The notes: generated by a model not told the origin, from the sequence alone. 64,000 bases of DNA from an uncultured Alphaproteobacteria bacterium (GCA_903899945.1 CAIULA010000008.1:62001-126000); one strand, 5' to 3'; numbered from the stretch's first letter, positions 56,450 through 64,000 are shown. Program-made: numbers and translations.

Positions 56450-57282
56450 TCAGAAAATAACAGATTCAAACTCAGCTAGAACCTTTGGATATCGTTGAGA
56501 GATAAACTCTTTAAACGTTTGTTGATTTGGGTTTTGGATTTGATTAAATATAAAAGCAACTGAGTGAGCCGGGATTTTACGTGTAACTTTTGTACACAAA
56601 TGCCATGTCTTTAGCTTTGATTGATTGGATATGAAAGCGTTCAACAAGTTGCTCAATCACTGTTTCAATTTTTCTTCGAATATTCATCATAAGGGATGCA
56701 GTTTCTTTTGACCTTGAATCTTGCATGTTTTTGCGCAAAGGTGTTTGCAGATCAAGATGTTGTGGGGCCAAGTAATCTTTTAACTCTGGCCGAATAAGGT
56801 CTTTATCGGCAAGGAGCATTCCTTTTCGATTGTTTGTGATCTCAGGCAATATACCTCGTTCGTCTATGTTGACTGCTGCTAATTCATCAGCAACAGGAAC
56901 TCCATGCCAAGTCACAAGAAGATGTCCTTTGAATCCGAAATATTTTTCATCTTTAGCTGCGCAACATCCTGCAGAACAGTAACACCTGAGTTCTATTTTT
57001 GGTCTTTTATAACGCTTGATATTGCATATGGGGATAGGAAAATCATCAAACAAATAAAGATCTTAATCTGCGGATAAAATACCGGATACAAATTCACAGA
57101 GTTTTTTCTTAACTTCACTCAGAACCACGCCCCAAATGTTCGCTAATAATTTCCATTGTTAAGACTTCAGCGTCTGATAAGGCTGGCTTCTCTCCTCGTT
57201 TTTTGAAAGGGGATGAGAAAGAACATTGTAAAAAATCGTCGACAAAACAGTAGGTATGAATGATAAACTCGCCTAAGGTCAT
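56450..57282 (-). pseudogene. Broken IS982-family transposase
   Basis: Three pieces in different frames match the IS982 order. From 57282, an N-terminal piece reads MTLGEFIIHTYCFVDDFLQ and then LSDAEVLTMEIISEHLGRG before a TGA. After a deletion, a central piece carries DDFPIPICN, YFGFKGHLLVTWHGVP and MLLADKDL. A last, frameshifted piece has TWHLCTKVTRKIPAHSVAFI. The element cannot transpose. No clear terminal inverted repeats were found. Confidence 0.75.
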
Positions 57283-57468
57283 GGGGCTTTTTAGATTTTT
57301 AAGGTTTTAGTCAACTTTATCTAAATAAATACCCCATGCATGAATCTTTCAATCCCTTTCTACAAGAACTTGCACACTTGCATTATCCGTGAAAATGAAA
57401 ACTTTCAACTTGTAATGATTTTAGATTCTAGTTACGCTTTTGAAAATTTTGATACTGAAAGCTCATGT

Positions 57469-58167
57469 ATGTTTTGCGTTGATTTTAAACCTGCCCACAA
57501 AACATTAAAACTTTATAGATTTCTGTTTTTAACCATATATTTAGTATTCCTACTTACGCATTTCTCATGCTTTTCTTCTCAAGAAAGCCTTCCAATCCCA
57601 AGCATAGGAAAACACAGAAGGCTTGCAGACCTAAAACCTGCAGAGATTTGGAGTCCAAATGGTGAAGGTTTTGAGACTTCCTTCGTTCATGCGGCTTTGA
57701 AAAGAATTATTGCGGATCACCGAGACGATTCCGGTGACGATAATTTTGTTAAATTCTCTGGCCCAATCACACCTAAATCGTACGTTTTTTCTGAATTCGG
57801 TGAACTGAGAGAGCAAAGGAGAAATCTAGAACGTTTAAAGACACGGGGAATTACTCCAGAAGCCGATACATGGCGATTAGACATACAAAAAGAGGTAGAG
57901 GATGATCGCGTAATTTTACAGCTTCAATACGGAGTAGGACACACAGACAAGGGTGGGGCGATTGCATCAATAAATGTCAAAAAGTATGTTAGATGGGAAT
58001 TAACTCATCTTTACTATGTTTTGGCACAGAGTTTTCTGGATTCTCTGGATGGTGAGATAGTAACAAGAAATGTTGACGACTCTTTTTTCTACAGCAACAA
58101 AAAAAGTGCTAATCCTCTCCTTCGTCCAAAGAAGAAAAGAAAATTGAAAGAGGCTGTTAGCCATTAA
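57469..58167 (+). CDS. Exported protein ending in an SV40-type nuclear localisation signal
   Basis: From the ATG at 57469 the protein has 232 residues. After a basic start comes a hydrophobic segment LYRFLFLTIYLVFLLTHFSC, a probable signal peptide with a cleavage or lipobox site at its end. The mature part has no known domain; it is polar with patches such as LKPAEIWSPNGEG and DKGGAIASINVKKYVRWELT. Fifteen residues before the end begins LRPKKKRKLK, which matches the classical monopartite nuclear localisation signal PKKKRKV. The frame is open further upstream to 57340, but those ATGs lack a ribosome-binding site and would bury the signal. Confidence 0.6.
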   Translation: MFCVDFKPAHKTLKLYRFLFLTIYLVFLLTHFSCFSSQESLPIPSIGKHRRLADLKPAEIWSPNGEGFETSFVHAALKRIIADHRDDSGDDNFVKFSGPITPKSYVFSEFGELREQRRNLERLKTRGITPEADTWRLDIQKEVEDDRVILQLQYGVGHTDKGGAIASINVKKYVRWELTHLYYVLAQSFLDSLDGEIVTRNVDDSFFYSNKKSANPLLRPKKKRKLKEAVSH

Positions 58168-58792
58168 TTTGTTTAAAAACAGATCTTTGGGTAATATGCT
58201 CTCTTAATTTCTTAAGCTTTCCTTCTATTTCTTCGGCTATAGAAACCGTAAGTACGGATTCCTTTTTAGCAATGATATCGGTTAGGATTTTAGCATCATC
58301 GACATCAAGATCGCCTACAGCCGTTTCGTTGATAATCGTTGTGTAAGCTTTGTGAACGTCTTCTAAAGTAACAAGATCACGAATCGAGCTTTTTATCTTT
58401 CTATCGGGTTTACCTTTAGGAAAGACTCGCTCCAGCATAAACAACAGGCAAGTTGTATCTCCCTCCTTAATTTTTCCTTTAACCTTCTCAACCCAGCTAT
58501 CAACGATATCCCAGCCAATATATTCGGCAAAGGCTTCACAGCAACTAAATCTTTTAGGTCTGGGTTCATCTGCTTTAAAACTTGCAGGAGTAGCAGCTTT
58601 TTTTAATTTATCGGTTGTCATGTAAGTTCCGCTTTCTCTGGCTTCTTTAAGTGTTTTGTTGACGGCGTAGGCATGAGGATGCTTGTCAGGGTTAATTACG
58701 TTAAGAGATTCTTTGGACTTGGATGGTTGTTCTGGTTTAAGAGCTTCAGATGTTTTTGTCTTTGTTGCTTTACTTTTTCTCTGAGCTGGCAT
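58157..58792 (-). CDS. Mobile-element protein of the DUF5681-like type
   Basis: The 211-residue protein has a Lys/Ser-rich N-terminal third and then KGKIKEGDTTCLLFMLERVF, IRDLVTLEDVHKAYTTII and GDLDVDDAKILTDIIA. This GDTTxLxxxLER plus LED..KA pattern recalls the DUF5681 family of phage and integrative-element proteins, whose function is unknown. It is convergent with the NLS-bearing gene and overlaps it by 11 bases. Confidence 0.5.
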   Translation of the reverse strand: MPAQRKSKATKTKTSEALKPEQPSKSKESLNVINPDKHPHAYAVNKTLKEARESGTYMTTDKLKKAATPASFKADEPRPKRFSCCEAFAEYIGWDIVDSWVEKVKGKIKEGDTTCLLFMLERVFPKGKPDRKIKSSIRDLVTLEDVHKAYTTIINETAVGDLDVDDAKILTDIIAKKESVLTVSIAEEIEGKLKKLREHITQRSVFKQING

Positions 58793-58979
58793 TTTGAATA
58801 TCTGAATATTATAGTAATAATTTATGTTTCTAAATATAAATTAAAAATAAAATCAAAATAAATTTACAGATGTATTATAGGTAGAGAATATAAGAAGATC
58901 TCTTATAACCCTAGAGATTTAATCCCTTTTGATCTATTTATTAGAATGATATATTTCAAGAAAAAAGAAGTGAAATGCG

Positions 58980-59708
58980 ATGAAAAACTTACCGAAGATA
59001 TTATTCTTTTTATGGTTATCAATAGCATTACTCATGGCTTCCGATGAAGAAATGGAACTTGAACCGTTTGTAGTGCCCCCTATCGTTAGAAATACTCATA
59101 TAACTAAAATGGATTTATCTAATGCAGGTTTTACAAACATAGATTTTATCTTCTGTTTTCCAAATTTAATCGAATTAGAGTTATATCAAAATCCTCGACT
59201 GACCTCTATACGGCCTCTTCTTGTTCTTAAAAACATTGAAAAGTTAAATCTCTCAACTTGTTGCGAAGTTAGGGATGTTGAGCTTTTATCGAATTTAACA
59301 ACCCTTAAAAAACTGAAACTTGCATGCATGTTTTCAGAAGAAATAGAAGAAAGGGAGGCCGTTTCTCTTGCTTTTGTTATGCCTTTAACAAAATTAAGAA
59401 GCTTGGATATTAGTTCCAATCTTTATATCTTTAGTATTGAACCTATTACAGCCCATCCTCGCATAACTCATCTTTTTGCAAGCGGGTTACATAGTGTTCA
59501 AGATTGGGATATCCTTGGTAGGATGACTCGTTTAAAAGAGCTGGATATTCACGCTAATTATATGCACCATCGTAATAAATCACATCCCAATCATATGCAT
59601 TTTCTCAAAAATCTCGTTAACCTTGAAAAGCTAACATTAGGAAGATGGTTACATCATAAAAAAATAGTAGCCGATCTTCCTAAGTTAACAGATATTACCG
59701 TTAAATAG
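58980..59708 (+). CDS. Exported leucine-rich-repeat protein
   Basis: The 242-residue protein has a signal peptide (about residues 1-20, ending LLMAS). It then has leucine-rich repeats of the 22-residue, internalin-like type: ITKMDLSNAGFTNIDFIFC, LIELELYQNPRLTSIRPL, IEKLNLSTCCEVRDVELL, LRSLDISSNLYIFSIEPI and LKELDIHAN. Such proteins bind other proteins, often of the host. No cell-wall or membrane anchor follows. It overlaps the next, convergent gene by eight bases. Confidence 0.75.
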   Translation: MKNLPKILFFLWLSIALLMASDEEMELEPFVVPPIVRNTHITKMDLSNAGFTNIDFIFCFPNLIELELYQNPRLTSIRPLLVLKNIEKLNLSTCCEVRDVELLSNLTTLKKLKLACMFSEEIEEREAVSLAFVMPLTKLRSLDISSNLYIFSIEPITAHPRITHLFASGLHSVQDWDILGRMTRLKELDIHANYMHHRNKSHPNHMHFLKNLVNLEKLTLGRWLHHKKIVADLPKLTDITVK

Positions 59709-60198
59709 GATTTCCGTCTTCATCATAAGTAATGCGATTCTCCGCAAAAGTAAAAGATTTACCTTTTCCGCTAATATCATGAAAGTGATGTGCTGAATAG
59801 GTACCGTGGCTGTTTAATTTTCCCCCAATTTCAAGGCTTCTTGGTTTCTTTTTATAATATCTATGATTTCCACCACTAGAAATTTTCAAGGCTCTCATTT
59901 TTATTGGAGAAGTCGTATAGAGCTGACCATTGGCAAAAGCCGTTTGTGCTGTTGCTGATCTCGTTTCATTTTCAAGTCTTTGCCGGGAATTAGGACTCAA
60001 AGAAATTACAGTGCTGGCAGGAGGAGCGTTACGAGCCTGTGCCCTTCGACGCGCAATATCTCCCGCGGAGTTACGAAGCTCTTCCCTTGTGCAAGAGCGA
60101 ACATGATTTCTGTCAAAATTTCCCTCAAAAGCAGGATGATGAGCCGGGGCAGCAGGACGACGAGTTTCTGCACCGGCCCCTGTTGTTGCCCTCATCAT
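59701..60198 (-). CDS. Hypothetical basic protein
   Basis: The 165-residue protein is Ala/Arg/Pro-rich in its first third, for example RRPAAPAHHPAFEG. It ends with a more structured region around GGKLNSHGTYSAHHFHDISG and FAENRITYDEDGNPI. No signal peptide or family is recognised. The C-terminal part could be a small toxin or phage structural domain, but the evidence is weak. It follows a 39-codon ORF by 21 bases. Confidence 0.45.
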   Translation of the reverse strand: MMRATTGAGAETRRPAAPAHHPAFEGNFDRNHVRSCTREELRNSAGDIARRRAQARNAPPASTVISLSPNSRQRLENETRSATAQTAFANGQLYTTSPIKMRALKISSGGNHRYYKKKPRSLEIGGKLNSHGTYSAHHFHDISGKGKSFTFAENRITYDEDGNPI

Positions 60199-60219
60199 AT
60201 GATGCTCTCTATATACAAT

Positions 60220-60339
60220 CTACTCACCTTTAGCATAAGGTTGTCTCTCATTCTCATAATGATTAATCGCTTGAGTGCGAGTGTTATGTTCATATCTGTT
60301 AGGATTAACCCAACCTGCTTTATGATGATCTTTGTGCAT
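60220..60339 (-). CDS. 39-residue hydrophilic peptide
   Basis: The ORF begins behind AGAAAGG and encodes a His/Asn-rich peptide starting MHKDHHKAGWVNPNRYEHNT. It sits directly upstream of the 165-codon gene on the same strand. It may be a real small gene or the leader of that gene. Confidence 0.35.
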   Translation of the reverse strand: MHKDHHKAGWVNPNRYEHNTRTQAINHYENERQPYAKGE

Positions 60340-60396
60340 ATTAAAAACCTTTCTTAAATATTAAAATCTGTCAAATTATCCATTACTCTTCAACCG

Positions 60397-60491
60397 CCTT
60401 ACAAACCTTACAAATACTTCACGAGGCCATATAAAATAAGGGTTCATAATTGTAAGGTTACCTGTAATTCTATGAAACGCTAACCTTACAA
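60397..60491. repeat. Cluster of CCTTACA motifs with a perfect 11-bp inverted repeat
   Basis: CCTTACAAA occurs twice in tandem at 60397-60414. TTGTAAGGTTA at 60450-60460 and TAACCTTACAA at 60481-60491 form a perfect inverted repeat with a 20-base spacer. Further copies lie inside the primase gene at 61152, 61194, 61239 and 61246, giving eight in about 860 bases. The spacing and the primase suggest iterons or operator sites. Confidence 0.6.
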
Positions 60492-60524
60492 CATTACAAA
60501 TCGGTCATTGCCTCATAAAGACCA

Positions 60525-61508
60525 TTAACAATCTTTACCTTTTGGAGGATAAGAGATTCCGACAGCCTTTCCTGAATCTTGCAACCTTTTTTTAATTTTT
60601 CTGGCTTTCTTCTGTCCTGCATCATCATTGTCAGCAGCGATAATTACTTCTTTTACAAGATCAGGTAAGTCAAAAGAAGTATTAGCACCAAGAAAAGCTG
60701 CAACTCCGTACTCAGAACAGCATTGGACTAAAGTTAATCCGTCTTCAATACCTTCAGTGAGAACCAATTTTTCTTTGATAGGTGTCAACCAAACTAAGTG
60801 ATTTTTGATTGTTCCTAAAGAAAGCTTAGAAGGACCATCTTTTGCGATTTGTTTACCCTCGGAAGATAGAAAAATCTGATGAAGTCCTTTTAAAACTCCG
60901 GAACAATCTGTTACTTTTGCAACTAAGCAGGGTAATGATTGTTGTAAAAAAGAATGCAATACTGAATTGTTAAAACGTAAGGAACTATTTAGACGATCTT
61001 TTATAAAGTCTAAATCAAGACCTCGTGATTTTAAGTACTTGTCAGCCGCTGTTTCTGAGATATCTACAGATGCATCCCAAATGCTTTTTGCTTCATTATG
61101 ACTACCAGAAGCCTCTTTACTTGCTTTTTGATTGTCACTTAACACAACTTCTTGTAAGGATGTAACGTTCTGTTTAGAGTACATTACAGCTAACCTTACA
61201 GGCTTAGAGCCGCGGTTTCCCTTGTTTTTTTTGCGTTCTGTAAGGTTGTAAGGTAATAATCCACGATCTTGTATTACCTGCAAAACATCTTTGAAATCGC
61301 AACCAGAAAAACAATGCAAGAGAAGCTTGCCATCATCACCAACAGCAATAGATAAACTGGGATTATGATCATCATGAACAGGGCAAAGACACATGTAACC
61401 ATGACTACTTTTTGAAGATTTTCCTAAACTATGTGCAATACGCGCTATGTCTTCTTTCGTATATTTGTTAAAATGAGATTTTATATCAGATGGGAGAGCA
61501 GGGTTCAT
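60525..61508 (-). CDS. Mobile-element primase with CHC2 zinc finger and Toprim domain
   Basis: The 327-residue protein has the zinc ligands C42, H45, C66 and C70 in LCPVHDDHNPSLS and LLHCFSGCDF. A C-terminal Toprim domain follows, with LVLTEGIEDGLTLVQ and VIIAADNDDAGQKKA. It lays primers for replication of a phage or integrative element. The end, SYPPKGKDC, stops where relatives continue KDWNDLL, so the last residues may be lost. It lies downstream of the AlpA-like gene. Confidence 0.8.
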   Translation of the reverse strand: MNPALPSDIKSHFNKYTKEDIARIAHSLGKSSKSSHGYMCLCPVHDDHNPSLSIAVGDDGKLLLHCFSGCDFKDVLQVIQDRGLLPYNLTERKKNKGNRGSKPVRLAVMYSKQNVTSLQEVVLSDNQKASKEASGSHNEAKSIWDASVDISETAADKYLKSRGLDLDFIKDRLNSSLRFNNSVLHSFLQQSLPCLVAKVTDCSGVLKGLHQIFLSSEGKQIAKDGPSKLSLGTIKNHLVWLTPIKEKLVLTEGIEDGLTLVQCCSEYGVAAFLGANTSFDLPDLVKEVIIAADNDDAGQKKARKIKKRLQDSGKAVGISYPPKGKDC

Positions 61509-61539
61509 TTTGCTCTCCTACGTTTTGTAATGCTGCCGA

Positions 61540-61765
61540 TCATCTTAAGCCACCTTGATCTGAAGTTCTTGTTCTAACCCGTGCTTCGAGCCATTTTGAA
61601 ACGTCATCCCATCGATAACGTACAGCTCGGGCAGTAATGCGAATAAAGGGGGGAGGTGTCGCCTGAAATGCGTCTTGCTTCCCAGAAGCGCTTAGTTAGC
61701 CCGCTTCGTTTCACCACTTCATCGGTGGAAACAAACAAGTTTTGGTCGAGTGAATGTTGTGTCAT
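61540..61765 (-). pseudogene. AlpA/excisionase-like HTH gene, frameshifted at a G6 tract
   Basis: From the ATG at 61765 one frame gives FVSTDEVVKRSGLTKRFWEA, the start of an AlpA-type winged helix. After a run of six G on the plus strand (61648-61653), the next frame continues FIRITARAVRYRWDDVSKWL and ends SDQGGLR. Removing one base of the run restores a single 74-residue protein. Such small regulators control excision of integrated elements. It is either inactivated or made by slippage. Confidence 0.65.
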
Positions 61766-61850
61766 GTCTTTTAACCTCTTAACTTGATAACATCTGCTTG
61801 AATGCGAGTGTCGTTGTTAACTAAGGTTAGAAAATCACAGGGGATTTTGA

Positions 61851-62026
61851 GGCGAAATGGCTTAAAATGAAATCGCCTATCTTTTTTCAAAGACGTATAA
61901 ACGCTCTGAAAATGGCCTTTCATAAGGGTTTAAGGGCAATGTGAAGCCAGGCGATTTTCCGGGCGATTTGAAAATGTAGAAAAATGTAAGTCGCCTGAGT
62001 TGTTCAGGCGATCAGAATAAGGGCGA
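61851..62026. repeat. Seven GGCGA/TCGCC motifs in a 176-bp non-coding stretch
   Basis: GGCGA or its complement occurs at 61851, 61873, 61950, 61962, 61991, 62007 and 62022, mostly followed by an AT-rich triplet. Four form CAGGCGAT/GGGCGATTT-like variants. The stretch has no gene and lies upstream of the AlpA-like and primase genes, so it may be an origin or operator region. Confidence 0.5.
61991..62011. promoter_or_regulatory. Perfect 8-bp inverted repeat TCGCCTGA
   Basis: TCGCCTGA and TCAGGCGA flank the loop GTTGT. No T run follows on either strand, which argues against a simple terminator and for a protein-binding operator or origin hairpin. It is made of two of the GGCGA motifs. Confidence 0.5.
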
Positions 62027-62091
62027 AAACGAAAAGCAAATTTTAGTCGAGAAGTTTGGGACTTTAAATAACTATCTACAGTAAACGATTT

Positions 62092-62814
62092 TTACGCAGT
62101 TTTAGAATCTGCCTTCGAAGTTTTTAGGGATTGCATAATCCCTGAATATTTTAAATCAGATAGGTATCTCATTATTCTGCTTACTGTCATTGACTTTGGG
62201 TAAAGTTCTTCTTTAATGCCTTTAGCATAAATTCTTTTTGCAAAAGCTTCCTTGTTAGTTGGGACGGTTGCTAATCCATTTTTGATTCGATTGCATTCTT
62301 GATGAAAAAGATTCTCTGTAATGCTCTGGTTAGAGTTTTTTACAGGTTCCCTTTCTTCAGGTTTTACGAACGTAGCTTCTTCAATGGCAATAATTTCTGA
62401 AAGAACAAATTGAGCTTGCCTGCTTTCTATCAATTGCTGAGCATCATAACCATAATAGCCAGTAGGCTTTCTTCCCTCTTTAACAGTTACGGGCCTGCTA
62501 TCGATGCCTAAGTACGTAGAAATGCTTTCTGATCCAGGACAATGATATACAGGGTCAATAGCCTTCAATTCTCGTGTTTGACTCTTCTTTTTCAAGAAGT
62601 TCACAAGTTCATCATCATTAAAGGTTTTCCAACAATCACGTTCTTTAAGTTTCCCATAACTAATATATTGTTGATCAGGAGAAGGGATCAGGCTGCTAAC
62701 TTCTTGTTCCGAGTAAAAAAGGTTTTCGTGCCTTTCAAGCATATTGGAGTTTATACCAAGCATGCCCTTATTATTCGGTTTGTTGGTAGTAAAAGCTCTA
62801 AGAGAATTGAGCAT
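62092..62814 (-). CDS. Unknown protein, surviving 3' part of an interrupted gene
   Basis: The 240-residue frame is the longest intact piece of the interrupted reading frame described over 62092-63183. It begins MLNSLRAFTTNKPNNKGMLG and ends with a helical basic region SMTVSRIMRYLSDLKYSG. No family is recognised. Because the frame continues upstream in register past a TAA, this ATG may be internal to the original gene. Confidence 0.5.
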   Translation of the reverse strand: MLNSLRAFTTNKPNNKGMLGINSNMLERHENLFYSEQEVSSLIPSPDQQYISYGKLKERDCWKTFNDDELVNFLKKKSQTRELKAIDPVYHCPGSESISTYLGIDSRPVTVKEGRKPTGYYGYDAQQLIESRQAQFVLSEIIAIEEATFVKPEEREPVKNSNQSITENLFHQECNRIKNGLATVPTNKEAFAKRIYAKGIKEELYPKSMTVSRIMRYLSDLKYSGIMQSLKTSKADSKTA

Positions 62815-63183
62815 GTTTGCTATGGTATTATCATTAGCTGTTGAATCTTTTTTTCTAAGTAATGCAGCTTACTCAAGACCTGAAATAATATTGCCGTCTA
62901 TGGCACTTCGTAAAATCGTTTTTGGACTAAAATCAAAACCTTCAATTTGATAACTATTCAAAACCTGAGGATCATTTTCAAAATCAAAACTTTCTATAGC
63001 ATCTTTATCGTAATACAGAGGGCCATTACAAACATAGGGCTCCCCTTTATCATTTGTACATAGGTATTAACTTAAGATAGACAAGCCAGTCAACACCATA
63101 TCGTAGGACGCATCAAATTTTTCTTGCAAGTACTTCCGTGCCGAATAAGAAATCAACTTTGTCTCTTCTGGTACACTAACCAT
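62092..63183 (-). pseudogene. Single reading frame broken by two in-frame TAA codons
   Basis: From an ATG at 63183, placed five bases after AAGGAG, the frame runs MVSVPEETKLISYSARKYLQ to LTGLSILS, a TAA at 63067-63069, then CTNDKGEPYVCNGPLYYDKD to IISGLE. A second TAA at 62869-62871 follows, then AALLRKKDSTAN into the 240-codon piece. No shift of frame is needed across 363 codons, so this looks like one gene of the element's replication module hit by two nonsense mutations. Confidence 0.6.
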
Positions 63184-63247
63184 GCAAACTCCTTCTGCTT
63201 AATTTAAAGGAACATAGTCTAACATAATGCCATCGATACTTGTTTGC

Positions 63248-64000
63248 TTATTTTGATGAAGCCATCAACTTTTCACCATACTCTTCCAAAGCTTGTCTTC
63301 CTTGATCTTGAGCAAAACGTGGATAAATTGCAGTGGTGCTTTGGTTGGAATGATTCAAGATTTTGCCAATCAAATGGAGACTGTTGCCTGATTGAGCTAA
63401 CCAAGAGCCAACCGTTCTTCTCAAATCATGCAAACGGATCTTTTCTAATCCTGCTTTCTGGCAAACACGTTTCCAAGGTTTAGTAATGTTAACAAGGGGC
63501 TTCCCTTTAACGTGTCCAGGGAGAATATAAGGATTGTTTTTCTCTGGTTGAATATTCTTTAAAAGCTCGTAGGCTGGTTCTGTTAACGGGATGTAGTGAA
63601 TGCGACCAGACTTTGTTTCGGGAATCTTCAGCTCTTTCCGTTCCCAGTCAATATCTTCCCATTTTGCTTGTAACAACTCGGATTTTCTTGCACCTGTTAA
63701 AAGGTAAAGCCAGATTGCATTGACTGCGACTTTGTTTGGTTCTTGATCAAGTGCTTCTTTCAGTTGAGGAAGTTCTGTAGGTTTTAGCCATCGATCACGC
63801 TTCTCCTCTTTAAATAAGCGAATCTTTTTTGCAGGATTCGGTAAAGATTCATCAATAATGTTCCACTGACTTGCTAGATCAAACATCTTAGACAAAAGTC
63901 TTAAAGTTCTATTTGCTTCGTAAGGTGCCATTTTTCCTATATGAGCATGAAAAGAAGCGATATCAGTTCTACTGATATTCTTTAAAATTTGATTTCCCCA
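63248..64000 (-). CDS. Tyrosine recombinase (phage-type integrase), cut by the window end
   Basis: The frame enters from the right edge without a start and ends at 63248. It covers the end of the core-binding domain and the whole catalytic domain. Motifs are LLTGARKSELLQAKW (first Arg), RLHDLRRTVGSWLA (His-x-x-Arg), ILNHSNQSTTAIYPR (His and the Tyr nucleophile). The order is complete, so it is probably active. It resembles integrases that use tRNA genes as targets, fitting the tRNA-Lys at the other side. Confidence 0.88.
   Translation of the reverse strand, partial: WGNQILKNISRTDIASFHAHIGKMAPYEANRTLRLLSKMFDLASQWNIIDESLPNPAKKIRLFKEEKRDRWLKPTELPQLKEALDQEPNKVAVNAIWLYLLTGARKSELLQAKWEDIDWERKELKIPETKSGRIHYIPLTEPAYELLKNIQPEKNNPYILPGHVKGKPLVNITKPWKRVCQKAGLEKIRLHDLRRTVGSWLAQSGNSLHLIGKILNHSNQSTTAIYPRFAQDQGRQALEEYGEKLMASSK

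Noticed and set aside
59701-60357. Plus-strand frames opposite the 165-codon gene
   Set aside because: They overlap it fully, lack ribosome-binding sites and read as low-quality translation.

Overview
The window looks like a chromosomal segment of an AT-rich, Gram-negative, probably host-associated alphaproteobacterium. It carries the lipid A genes lpxB and lpxI and the three-subunit amidotransferase gatCAB. It also has the gene order gpmI, EnvC-like, ctpA, rppH. A large type VI secretion locus, several secreted proteins with eukaryote-like features and decaying mobile DNA recall intracellular symbionts of protists such as Holosporales. That placement is inferred from gene content and was not tested by phylogeny.

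Layout: (1) 0-5.2 kb is housekeeping: the end of an exported protein gene, gatC-gatA-gatB, xth, an ErpA-type Fe-S carrier and divergent ssb. (2) 5.3-8.65 kb is a small T6SS unit on the minus strand (tssB1, tssC1, an Hcp-like gene, tssE1). (3) 8.8-11.6 kb holds truA, a membrane-anchored thioredoxin and an unknown TM/TPR protein. (4) 11.8-26.2 kb is the main T6SS operon on the minus strand, in order of transcription tssA, tssB2, tssC2, a third TssC-like gene, tssE2, tssF, tssG, an FHA-like gene, tssJ, tssK, tssL, tssM. Divergent from it at 26.4-29.7 kb are hcp, vgrG, a spacer gene and a PAAR gene. Together these cover baseplate, membrane complex, sheath, tube and spike. No ClpV ATPase gene is present here. 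A papain-like candidate effector gene faces the PAAR gene.

(5) 30.3-36 kb is accessory metabolism and small genes: an acetyltransferase, an MBL hydrolase, hmgA with a fumarylacetoacetase-like gene (tyrosine breakdown), three small unusual ORFs (an acidic protein, a His-Pro-rich 42-residue peptide and a KGG-repeat protein) and a FosA-like pseudogene with two in-frame stops. (6) 36-49.8 kb is core: gpmI, envC-like, ctpA, rppH, an M23 peptidase, lpxI-lpxB, prfA, hisS, ileS, then tRNA-Lys(CTT).

(7) 50-64 kb, from the tRNA to a tyrosine integrase cut by the window end, is a degraded integrative element. Its cargo includes a secreted PD-(D/E)XK-type nuclease candidate, an RS-domain-like protein, a secreted HNH nuclease candidate, an exported protein ending in an SV40-type nuclear localisation motif, and a secreted leucine-rich-repeat protein. 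Its backbone includes a CHC2/Toprim primase, a frameshifted AlpA-like regulator, a gene broken by two in-frame ochre stops, a resolvase tail and an IS982-family remnant. Two clusters of short repeats (CCTTACA and GGCGA) lie around the primase. The notable system is the pairing of a full T6SS with a nearby island of exported, probably host-directed proteins, two of which carry features that only make sense in a eukaryotic nucleus.
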